From an uncultured Methylobacillus sp. (GTDB lineage Bacteria; Pseudomonadota; Gammaproteobacteria; Burkholderiales; Methylophilaceae): a DNA stretch of 8,568 bases. A program made the position numbers and the translations under genes. Each line of letters opens with the position of its first letter. The stretch's first letter is position 1. The notes below the pieces were generated by a model that was not told where the DNA came from, ran no database searches, and saw nothing but the letters and a program-made list of their open reading frames with translations. Positions 1-6,165 of this stretch are shown here, in pieces. Location: positions 1 through 8,568 of the forward strand of contig CAMLME010000080.1 of NCBI GenBank assembly GCA_946481235.1. The letters are read 5' to 3'.

Positions 1-515
1 CGCATGATTATTCTCAATGGTGCGATGGGGTAGACGCGAAAACCGAAGAGCGAATCGCCTATACCTGCCCATAGAGTTTCCAGATTGGCCCATGCATTGG
101 AGAGTTTGCGGCCCTGAACCCGGATGTTGGGTGCGCTGGAGTCAAAGACAGGCATGCCGAGAATCATGGCTGCCGGCTCTCCGGCCGATGCAGACATGAA
201 TTTTGGGATAAGGTCGGCCGGATGCTGGCCGTCCGAATCCATTGTCAAGGCGTGGGTGAAGCCGGCTGTGGCGGCCAAATCCAGCCCATGCAGTACTGCG
301 GCGCCCTTGCCGACATTCTTTGGCAGATGGATGACCTGCAGGCCGCCGTCTTCTTCTGCCATCGCTTTCAGGCCCACTGCCGATTCGTCGGTGCTGCCGT
401 CGATCACTACCCAGACCGGATTCCAGTATTGGCGAGCCTCTCGTATGGTTTCGTAGACTTTTGAACCGGGGTTGTAGCTGGGGATGAGGACGATGTGCGT
501 AGTGGAGGCTAGCAT
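1..515 (-). CDS. Family 2 glycosyltransferase (DPM1-like), partial, runs off left edge
   Basis: The visible 171 residues are the N-terminal catalytic part of a GT-A fold, family 2 glycosyltransferase, which moves a sugar from a nucleotide donor to a lipid or other acceptor. Visible motifs are IPSYNPG at residues 11-17, VIDGSTD at 38-44, KNVGKGAAV at 67-75 and the metal/nucleotide-binding DSD of DSDGQHPAD at 93-95. This order is typical of dolichyl-phosphate-mannose-synthase-like enzymes. No membrane segment is seen in the visible part. The frame stays open to the window edge, so the C-terminus is missing. The ATG at 515-513 overlaps the acyltransferase stop by 7 bases (ATGCTAG), and no strong Shine-Dalgarno precedes it, which suggests translational coupling. 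Given its upstream neighbours, it probably glycosylates an aryl polyene or related lipid; donor and acceptor cannot be read from sequence. Confidence 0.88.
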   Translation of the reverse strand, partial: MLASTTHIVLIPSYNPGSKVYETIREARQYWNPVWVVIDGSTDESAVGLKAMAEEDGGLQVIHLPKNVGKGAAVLHGLDLAATAGFTHALTMDSDGQHPADLIPKFMSASAGEPAAMILGMPVFDSSAPNIRVQGRKLSNAWANLETLWAGIGDSLFGFRVYPIAPLRIIM

Positions 516-1258
516 GGCTGCGCGAGTTCTTCCGCAAAGTATTGTTCCAGTTCCGCAGTGAACAAGCGGGTGTTTTGGGGCGGGTCGAAACGGCGACCCA
601 GGCGCACGCGAAAATGCAGCGGCATGGTCGGCTTGCGGAACAGCGGCCAGCCTTTGCTCAGGAATGGCGTATCAGTCTCGATAATAACTGTTTGAACCTG
701 AACTCCGGCCTGACGGGCAATCAGCCCGGCGCTGCCGGTCAAGGGATTGACCGGGTGGCGCGTAGTGCGGGTACCTTCCGGGAAAAGCAAAAGATGACTG
801 CCGTTTTTGAAATCCTCACAGGCCTGCAGCACCATGCGATGCACCGATTCGTTGCGGATATATCCTGCCAGCCGCGCACCGGCTCCGAGAAAGACGTTGT
901 TCATCAATTCTGCCTTCATTACGCAGCAGACATTGGGCAGGCGCGAGATGATCATCACGGCATCGAGCAGGCCCGGGTGATTGGGCGCAATGATCAGCGG
1001 GGCGTCAGTGCGCAAGCTATCGAGTGCGCTAAGGTCGAAACTGCAGCGACGCGACAGGCTCAGGCTGGCGATATAGATGCGGAATCCGGCCATGATGACG
1101 AAGCGCCCGAGCGCTGTGGCAAGGTGGCGCGGCAATAGTGGTTGGATCAGGGTCGCGATCAATGTCCAGCACAAGCACAAGAGGCCTAACCAGGCGAGGC
1201 CGAGGTAGAGCAGGAGGTAATCGTATATCCCCAGCAGCAGGCGCAAGACCACACTCAT
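509..1258 (-). CDS. PlsC-like lysophospholipid/acyl acyltransferase (membrane)
   Basis: This 249-residue protein belongs to the glycerolphosphate acyltransferase (PlsC/LPLAT) superfamily, which transfers a fatty acyl group from acyl-ACP or acyl-CoA to an alcohol acceptor. The HX4D catalytic motif is NHPGLLD at residues 93-99 (H94, D99). The acceptor/phosphate-binding motif FPEGTRT is at 159-165. The N-terminus (about 5-40) is strongly hydrophobic and should form one or two membrane segments, with another short hydrophobic stretch near 50-66, so the enzyme is probably on the inner membrane. Its ATG overlaps the TGA of the upstream chorismatase gene by four bases (ATGA), with AGGAAG about 12 bases before the start. 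Its length suits a single-domain family member. It could be a general PlsC, but its place between a chorismatase and a GT2 gene suggests the dedicated acyltransferase of an aryl polyene cluster; that role is inferred. Confidence 0.9.
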   Translation of the reverse strand: MSVVLRLLLGIYDYLLLYLGLAWLGLLCLCWTLIATLIQPLLPRHLATALGRFVIMAGFRIYIASLSLSRRCSFDLSALDSLRTDAPLIIAPNHPGLLDAVMIISRLPNVCCVMKAELMNNVFLGAGARLAGYIRNESVHRMVLQACEDFKNGSHLLLFPEGTRTTRHPVNPLTGSAGLIARQAGVQVQTVIIETDTPFLSKGWPLFRKPTMPLHFRVRLGRRFDPPQNTRLFTAELEQYFAEELAQPC

Positions 1259-2358
1259 TGCCGGTCCGCGCTTCCTAGGGCGCAGGAAAATGCCGTGGCT
1301 TCGATTTCCAATAACAGATCTTCGCGGCAGATATCGGCCTGCAAAAATACAGCATTGGTTTCATTCCCGGAAAGTCTTTTCAGTTCCTCACGTATTGCCG
1401 GCATGTCGACTGTATGGCGGACATAGACGCGATAAACGAGTCGGGACGGGTCGAACATGCGCTGGTCAATCACCTGATTGGCTTCGGCGATCAACGCCTC
1501 CAGATTCGCCAGTGTTTCACGTGTCTGGCCAAGTACGTCATCCGGGTGCAGTGTGCGATGCCCAACGATGCTGGCCGTTCCGGAAATGAACAGGATTTCG
1601 CCTTCTGGCAGGCGCAGCAAACTGGCACGCGAGAAGGTCGGGCTACGCGGGCCGTAGTCTTCCGGGTAGTCGTAGGCATTGACCTGACGCGGGTTTTCGA
1701 TGGCTCGAGAGGTAATATTTCCGGCGAGAAAAGCGATTTGCAACGGTCCTTGTGCCAAGCCCAATGCGCAAGCGGCGGGCAGTTCGCCAGCCACGTTGCG
1801 GCCGCAGGCGAGAAACGCATCCTGACGACCGAGATTGAACTGGCGGTAGCGCTCCAATCCCCGGCTGACGCCGTTAATGTCTGCCATGTAGTTCCAGAAA
1901 CGGTAAATGAACGAGTAGCCGAGTTCATCCAATAGCGCAAAAATCTGCCGGTAGGCAGATTCGGTGGCATGCTGCAAGGGTGCTGAGTCGTTGGAGTCTT
2001 CAGCCAGTTCGATGACGCCAAATAGCAGGTTTTCGCTGTGCCGGTATCGGATATTGCCATGCTGTTCGATGGCCGAGACAGCGTCGCCCAACCAGAATTC
2101 GCAGGCAAGATCGCCGTGCAGGATCGGCATCGGAACATGCAGGAATGGGATGGGCGTCGCTGGGTCGTTCGGTATTTTGTCGTCCGCGAAGCAGATCGCG
2201 CCCAGGACCTTCTGTAGCGAGGATGCAGACTCTACAGGTAACGCGGGCAAGGAAAAGTTTGCGTTTCGCAAAACCTGGTATGAAGAGTCGCTCAATTTTT
2301 TATATTGCCGTAAGGGCTGGTTTCGAAACGAATTCAGCAAATTATAGCGTATCGGCAT
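1255..2358 (-). CDS. xanB2: Chorismatase, FkbO/Hyg5/XanB2 family (hydroxybenzoate-forming)
   Basis: This protein resembles the FkbO/Hyg5/XanB2 chorismatases, often labelled pteridine-dependent deoxygenase-like. They hydrolyse or rearrange chorismate, and XanB2 gives 3- and 4-hydroxybenzoate. Family-like segments, numbered from the upstream GTG, are YRFWNYMADING (161-172), LGRQDAFLACGR (185-196) and the RidA/YjgF-like core FISGTASIVGHRTLHPDD (266-283), followed by QTRETLANLEAL (287-298). The 3-HBA/4-HBA outcome is inferred from the neighbouring acyltransferase and GT2, which recall xanthomonadin/aryl polyene loci; FkbO-type or Hyg5-type chemistry is not excluded. The start chosen is ATG at 2358-2356, preceded by GAG five bases upstream. 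A GTG at 2385-2383 would add nine residues but has no good ribosome site. The gene is divergent from rimO and heads an overlapping run of three genes. The 4-hydroxybenzoate might also feed ubiquinone synthesis if the genome lacks ubiC. Confidence 0.85.
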   Translation of the reverse strand: MPIRYNLLNSFRNQPLRQYKKLSDSSYQVLRNANFSLPALPVESASSLQKVLGAICFADDKIPNDPATPIPFLHVPMPILHGDLACEFWLGDAVSAIEQHGNIRYRHSENLLFGVIELAEDSNDSAPLQHATESAYRQIFALLDELGYSFIYRFWNYMADINGVSRGLERYRQFNLGRQDAFLACGRNVAGELPAACALGLAQGPLQIAFLAGNITSRAIENPRQVNAYDYPEDYGPRSPTFSRASLLRLPEGEILFISGTASIVGHRTLHPDDVLGQTRETLANLEALIAEANQVIDQRMFDPSRLVYRVYVRHTVDMPAIREELKRLSGNETNAVFLQADICREDLLLEIEATAFSCALGSADRQ

Positions 2359-2376
2359 CGAGACTCGATGGCCCGT

Positions 2377-2406
2377 TTGGGCCACTTGGTTAAGTGCCTG
2401 TATAAT
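2377..2406 (+). promoter_or_regulatory. Putative sigma-70 promoter of rimO
   Basis: A perfect -10 box TATAAT lies at 2401-2406. A weak -35 candidate TTGGGC lies at 2377-2382, 18 bases upstream. Transcription would start near 2413, leaving a leader of about 20 bases before the rimO ATG at 2433. The leader has no clear Shine-Dalgarno sequence. The box lies in the short gap to the divergent chorismatase gene, whose own promoter must overlap this region on the other strand; TTGACG on the minus strand just upstream is a possible -35, but I see no good -10 for it. Confidence 0.6.
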
Positions 2407-2432
2407 CCGTCAATTTCCCCGCGGTCGCCGTC

Positions 2433-3749
2433 ATGTCCAAACACATTCCCCAGGTTGGTTTCGTTTCCCTAGGCTGTCCCAAAGCCTCTTCCGATGCCGA
2501 GCGCATTCTCACGCAACTGCGCGCGGAAGGTTACGAAATCTCCGGCAGTTATCAGGATGCCGATCTGGTGGTGGTCAATACCTGCGGCTTTATCGATTCG
2601 GCGGTGGAAGAGTCGCTGGACGCCATTGGCGAAGCGCTGGCCGAAAACGGCAAGGTGATCGTGACCGGCTGTCTCGGCGCCAAGGGCGACGTGGTGCGCA
2701 ACGCGCACCCAAGCGTACTTGCCGTCACCGGGCCGCATGCACTGGAAGAAGTGATGGAAGCGGTGCATGCGCACAGCCCCAAGCCGCATGACCCTTATAC
2801 CGACCTGGTGCCGCCACAGGGCATCCGCCTCACGCCGCAGCACTACGCTTACCTGAAGATTTCCGAAGGGTGCAACCATCGCTGCACGTTCTGCATCATC
2901 CCCAGCATGCGCGGTGACCTGGTGAGCCGGCCGATAGGCGAAGTGATGCAGGAAGCGGAAAACCTGGTGAATTCAGGGGTGCGCGAGCTTCTGGTGATCT
3001 CGCAGGACACCTCGGCCTACGGCGTGGACGTGAAATACCGTACCGGTTTCTGGGGTGGACGCCCAGTGAAGACGCGCATGACAGAACTTGCCAATGCGCT
3101 TTCGGACCTGGATGTATGGGTGCGTTTGCATTATGTCTACCCATATCCGCATGTGGATGAGGTGCTTCCCCTGATGGCGGATGGCAAGATCCTGCCTTAC
3201 CTCGACGTGCCTTTTCAGCATGCCAGCCCGCGCATCCTCAAGGCGATGAAGCGCCCCGCAAGCAGCGAGAACAATCTGGCGCGCATTCGCGCCTGGCGTG
3301 AGGTGTGTCCGGACATCACCATCCGCAGCACTTTCATTGTCGGTTTCCCGGGCGAGACGGAAGACGATTTCGAGCAATTGCTGGACTTCATGCAGGAAGC
3401 ACAGCTTGACCGTGTTGGTTGCTTTGCCTATTCGCCGGTCGATGGCGCAACTGCCAACGCATTGCCGGATGCCGTGCCGGAAGAGGTCAAGCAGGAGCGG
3501 CTGGCGCGCTTCATGGAACTGCAAGCAGGCATTAGTGCCGAGAAGCTGCAGCAGAAAATCGGTCAGACCATGCTGGTCCTAGTGGATGCGGTAGATGATG
3601 AAAACGCGGTTGCCCGAAGTGCGGCGGATGCGCCTGAAATCGATGGCGTGGTTTATCTCGAAGGCGGAGCGGGCTTGATCCCCGGTGATCTGGTTGAGGT
3701 CACGATTACCGATGCCGACGAACATGACCTGTTCGCTGGTCCGGCATAA
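2433..3749 (+). CDS. rimO: Ribosomal protein S12 methylthiotransferase RimO
   Basis: RimO is a radical SAM enzyme that adds a methylthio group to the beta carbon of a conserved aspartate in ribosomal protein S12. The product is 438 residues, close to the usual length. The N-terminal UPF0004/MTTase domain carries the three cysteines for the auxiliary 4Fe-4S cluster: C15 (SLGCPK), C51 (NTCGFID) and C80 (TGCLGAK). The radical SAM motif CNHRCTFC gives C147, C151 and C154. The segment [20 protein letters not shown] is the RimO version and separates it from MiaB. A TRAM domain of about 65 residues ends the protein, with [11 protein letters not shown] as a marker. After SLGCPK this protein has ASSDAE where E. 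coli has NLVDSE. The ATG at 2433 begins [15 protein letters not shown], matching the family start. The gene is monocistronic in this window: divergent from the chorismatase and convergent with the next gene. Confidence 0.97.
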   Translation: MSKHIPQVGFVSLGCPKASSDAERILTQLRAEGYEISGSYQDADLVVVNTCGFIDSAVEESLDAIGEALAENGKVIVTGCLGAKGDVVRNAHPSVLAVTGPHALEEVMEAVHAHSPKPHDPYTDLVPPQGIRLTPQHYAYLKISEGCNHRCTFCIIPSMRGDLVSRPIGEVMQEAENLVNSGVRELLVISQDTSAYGVDVKYRTGFWGGRPVKTRMTELANALSDLDVWVRLHYVYPYPHVDEVLPLMADGKILPYLDVPFQHASPRILKAMKRPASSENNLARIRAWREVCPDITIRSTFIVGFPGETEDDFEQLLDFMQEAQLDRVGCFAYSPVDGATANALPDAVPEEVKQERLARFMELQAGISAEKLQQKIGQTMLVLVDAVDDENAVARSAADAPEIDGVVYLEGGAGLIPGDLVEVTITDADEHDLFAGPA

Positions 3750-3774
3750 TCTTTAAGTCGGATACCGGTTGCGG

Positions 3775-4083
3775 CTAGGCTGGAGGTAGTTGCGGCTTTT
3801 CGCAGTCGGCACGGCCTTCGAGGAAGTCCAGGGTATAAGGGCAGCGGCTAGGACGGCGCACGACCTTGCGCTTTTTCCCGTGACTGGTGGTGTCTATAAA
3901 TGGCGTTTCGCTGATGAGTTCGTAACCCGATTGCTGCAGTTTCTCGATCGTGGTTTCGAAAAGGCTGAGTGGATTGTCGATGTTTTGCAGGGTGACCGCT
4001 TTTTTGGTGACCTTGAGCACGTTGTACATGCTGAGTTTGCCGGCACGGCGTTTGCCGTAGATTTCTCCCGCCTTGACGATCAT
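3775..4083 (-). CDS. Small basic hypothetical protein, 102 aa
   Basis: I do not recognise this protein. It is probably a real gene: the ATG at 4083-4081 is preceded by a near-ideal GGAGGA seven bases upstream, and the frame fills the space between rimO and the next operon. It is soluble-looking, with no signal peptide or membrane segment, and clearly basic (about 18 Lys/Arg against 11 Asp/Glu). The first 55 residues look like a small beta-rich domain followed by a helix (MIVKAGEIYGKRRAG, then YNVLKVTKKAVTLQNI, then ETTIEKLQQSGYELI). Next comes a basic stretch GKKRKVVRRPSR at 69-80, and a tail with cysteines 81 and 94. The charge and shape would suit nucleic-acid or ribosome binding, but that is only a guess. 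It converges on rimO with a 25-base gap, in which I see no clear terminator. Confidence 0.7.
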   Translation of the reverse strand: MIVKAGEIYGKRRAGKLSMYNVLKVTKKAVTLQNIDNPLSLFETTIEKLQQSGYELISETPFIDTTSHGKKRKVVRRPSRCPYTLDFLEGRADCEKPQLPPA

Positions 4084-4090
4084 TCTCTTT

Positions 4091-4096
4091 TCCTCC
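4091..4096 (-). promoter_or_regulatory. Strong Shine-Dalgarno for the small basic gene
   Basis: The minus strand reads GGAGGA here, seven bases before the ATG at 4083. It is the clearest ribosome binding site in the window and the main reason to accept the 102-codon reading frame as a gene. Confidence 0.75.
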
Positions 4097-4210
4097 GGCG
4101 TGACAATGTGTGAAGTTTAACCAAAAAATGCACATTCCAATAAAAAATTTAGGTGAATGCCAATTTGAGCTGCAACAGACTTTCCAGACGGGGCTCGCTG
4201 CTGGCATACT

Positions 4211-4262
4211 TTAAAACTTGTTATTCAAATCGTGCATAATGCCCGGCATCTGACCGGGGGAG
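4211..4262 (+). promoter_or_regulatory. Putative promoter and RBS of the dehydratase-galU-hpt operon
   Basis: A -35-like TTAAAA at 4211-4216 and a -10-like CATAAT at 4235-4240 are spaced by 18 bases. This predicts a start near 4247 and a leader of roughly 24 bases. A purine-rich GGGGGAG at 4256-4262 sits eight bases before the ATG at 4271 and is a good Shine-Dalgarno sequence. A CCCGG/CCGGG pair (4242-4246 and 4254-4258) could form a small hairpin touching that site if transcription starts further upstream. The remainder of the 187-base gap (4084-4210) is AT-rich in its left half, and I see nothing else firm in it. Confidence 0.5.
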
Positions 4263-4270
4263 TTCATCGG

Positions 4271-6154
4271 ATGCGCAGGATAAAAAATTTAAGAATCATT
4301 ATGGTGTTCGGGCACGACGTGGCCGTTGCCGCGCTCGCCTGGATTATGGCGGTTCTGCTGCGATTCAATTTCTCGATTCCCGAACATTACATTCATAACA
4401 TGTTGCTGACCCTGCTCTGGGTCGTTCCTCTTCAATCCCTGATTTTCTGGCGTTTTGGTTTGTATCGGGGCATGTGGCGCTTCGCCAGCTTGCCGGACCT
4501 GAAACGCATTTTGGTAGCCGTCGGCATTAGTGCATTAACGGTTCCCGTCGTATTGCTGATGATGCAGCAATCAAGCGTTGTTGTGCCGCGCTCGGTGCTG
4601 GTGCTGGATCCGCTGTTGCTGCTCCTATTGATGGGAGGCAGCCGTTTTGCTTATCGCTCCTGGAAGGAACATCGACTCTATGGTCTGATTCAGTCGCAAG
4701 GCAAACCGGTACTCATCATGGGAGCAGGAGATGCGGCAGCGATGCTGACCAAGGAACTTGCTCGCAATCATGACTGGCAGGTAGTCGGCTTGCTGGACGA
4801 TCAGGTTGCGTTTCGTGATCGGCAAATCCATGGCGTACGCGTGCTTGGGACGCTGGACGAGTTGCCGGAGTGGGCGCAACAGACCGGTGCCGCACATGTG
4901 ATTATCGCTATGCCTTCCGCGACCCATGCGGACCGTCGGCGTGCGCTCGACATCTGTGCCGCTGCGGAAATCGAAACTCTGACCGTGCCGTCATTCGACG
5001 ATCTGGTCAGCGGTCGTGTCAGCATCTCCCAGGTGCGCCGGGTGGAGGTGGAAGACTTGCTGGGACGCGACCCGGTCGAGCTGGACGATGCCGGTCTGCA
5101 TGAACTGATCGGCAATCAGATCGTCATGGTGACTGGCGCAGGCGGTTCCATCGGATCGGAGTTATGCCGACAGATTGCGCGCTATCAGCCTGAAATGCTG
5201 ATCCTGTTCGAGCTGAATGAATATGCGCTTTATCGCATGGAGCAGGAGTTCCGCGAAAATCTTCCGCAATTGCGCATTGTGTGCGTGATCGGCGACGTCA
5301 AAAATCAGGCGCGGGTTTCAGGTGTGCTGCTTCGTTACCGGCCTTCAGTGGTTTTCCATGCAGCAGCTTACAAGCACGTGCCCTTGATGGAGTGGGGCAA
5401 CGTTGGCGAGGCGCTGGCGAACAATGTTGTAGGTACTCATACGCTGGCAAACGCCTGCAAGGCTGCCGGCGTCGCCAAGGTTATCCTGATTTCGACCGAC
5501 AAGGCGGTCAATCCAACCAATGTGATGGGCGCCAGCAAGCGGCTTGCCGAGCTGGTCTGCCAAGGTTTGCAGGAGCCTTTGGGTACGCGTTTCGTGATGG
5601 TGCGGTTCGGCAACGTGCTCGGCTCCTCCGGCAGCGTGATTCCAAAATTCCGCGAGCAGATCGCCAAGGGCGGCCCGGTGACAGTGACGCATCCAGAGGT
5701 GACGCGTTACTTCATGTCGATTCCTGAGGCGTCGCAGCTGGTTTTGCAGGCTGGATTGATGGGGCAGGGCGGGGAAATTTTCGTTCTCGATATGGGGGAG
5801 CCGATCAAAATCGCGCATCTTGCGAAGGAAATGATCCGCCTTTCCGGTTTCGAAGATGGCGATATCAAGATCGTATATACCGGGTTGCGTCCTGGAGAAA
5901 AGCTTTACGAGGAGTTGCTTGCCGACGATGAGCAAAGCCTGCATACGCCGCATGCCAAGCTTCGTATCGCTCGAGCACGGACAGCCGATGCAGAATGGGT
6001 GGCTGGTTTGTTGCGCTGGGTGGAAGCTGCCGCGGCGATGGACGAGCATGCGGTCAAGGAAGATCTCAAGCTCTGGGTGGAAGAATATGCCGGCGACATC
6101 AATGGCATTGCCAATCGCCCAGTAACCGCACCCGCATCCGTTACCCTGCATTAA
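4271..6154 (+). CDS. Membrane-anchored nucleotide-sugar 4,6-dehydratase (CapD/WbpM/PglF family)
   Basis: The 627-residue product is a large extended short-chain dehydrogenase. The family converts UDP-GlcNAc to a 4-keto-6-deoxy sugar, the precursor of N-acetylquinovosamine, N-acetylfucosamine or bacillosamine in surface glycans. About four hydrophobic segments lie at 7-33, 44-62, 78-98 and 106-124. A first nucleotide-binding fold follows with GAGDAA at 151-156. The catalytic domain begins with TGAGGSIGSE at 288-297 (GXXGXXG). The active-site region STDKAVNPTNVMGASK (408-423) has Met419 where smaller SDR enzymes have Tyr, with Lys423 four residues on; this is the S/T-M-K arrangement of WbpM and PglF, and T409-D410-K411 matches the TDK implicated in PglF. 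RPGEKLYEEL at 540-549 is another family mark. ATG 4271 is preferred because an upstream in-frame GTG at 4232 overlaps the -10 box, while 4271 has a good ribosome site. UDP-GlcNAc as substrate is inferred from family. Confidence 0.93.
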   Translation: MRRIKNLRIIMVFGHDVAVAALAWIMAVLLRFNFSIPEHYIHNMLLTLLWVVPLQSLIFWRFGLYRGMWRFASLPDLKRILVAVGISALTVPVVLLMMQQSSVVVPRSVLVLDPLLLLLLMGGSRFAYRSWKEHRLYGLIQSQGKPVLIMGAGDAAAMLTKELARNHDWQVVGLLDDQVAFRDRQIHGVRVLGTLDELPEWAQQTGAAHVIIAMPSATHADRRRALDICAAAEIETLTVPSFDDLVSGRVSISQVRRVEVEDLLGRDPVELDDAGLHELIGNQIVMVTGAGGSIGSELCRQIARYQPEMLILFELNEYALYRMEQEFRENLPQLRIVCVIGDVKNQARVSGVLLRYRPSVVFHAAAYKHVPLMEWGNVGEALANNVVGTHTLANACKAAGVAKVILISTDKAVNPTNVMGASKRLAELVCQGLQEPLGTRFVMVRFGNVLGSSGSVIPKFREQIAKGGPVTVTHPEVTRYFMSIPEASQLVLQAGLMGQGGEIFVLDMGEPIKIAHLAKEMIRLSGFEDGDIKIVYTGLRPGEKLYEELLADDEQSLHTPHAKLRIARARTADAEWVAGLLRWVEAAAAMDEHAVKEDLKLWVEEYAGDINGIANRPVTAPASVTLH

Positions 6155-6165
6155 GAAAGATAAAA

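Noticed and set aside
142..537. A 131-codon minus-strand frame overlapping the GT2
   Set aside because: It is the wrong frame of the same strand; the frame starting at 515 gives recognisable GT2 motifs and runs open to the window edge.
542..1138. A 198-codon plus-strand frame
   Set aside because: It is antisense to the acyltransferase, which has clear catalytic motifs in the other strand.
2973..3524. A 183-codon minus-strand frame inside rimO
   Set aside because: rimO is complete and conserved across this stretch; the antisense frame shows no motif or ribosome site.
3741..3768. CCGG...CCGG hairpin between the convergent rimO and small gene
   Set aside because: Only a four-base stem, with no T-run on either strand; transcription end is not explained by it.
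4157..4207. Inverted repeat ATGCCA / TGGCAT in the gap before the dehydratase
   Set aside because: Six bases with a 39-base loop and no supporting inner stem; too weak to call an operator or structured RNA.
4140..4291. The 12-mer ATAAAAAATTTA occurs at 4140-4151 and again at 4280-4291, exactly 140 bases apart
   Set aside because: It is low-complexity AT sequence. One copy is inside the dehydratase coding region and the other in the gap, so chance is the simplest explanation; no flanking similarity supports a duplication.
5345..6151. A 268-codon open frame on the minus strand
   Set aside because: It lies wholly antisense to the dehydratase gene, whose domains are fully intact, and its translation resembles no protein I recognise. 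It is a codon-bias shadow.
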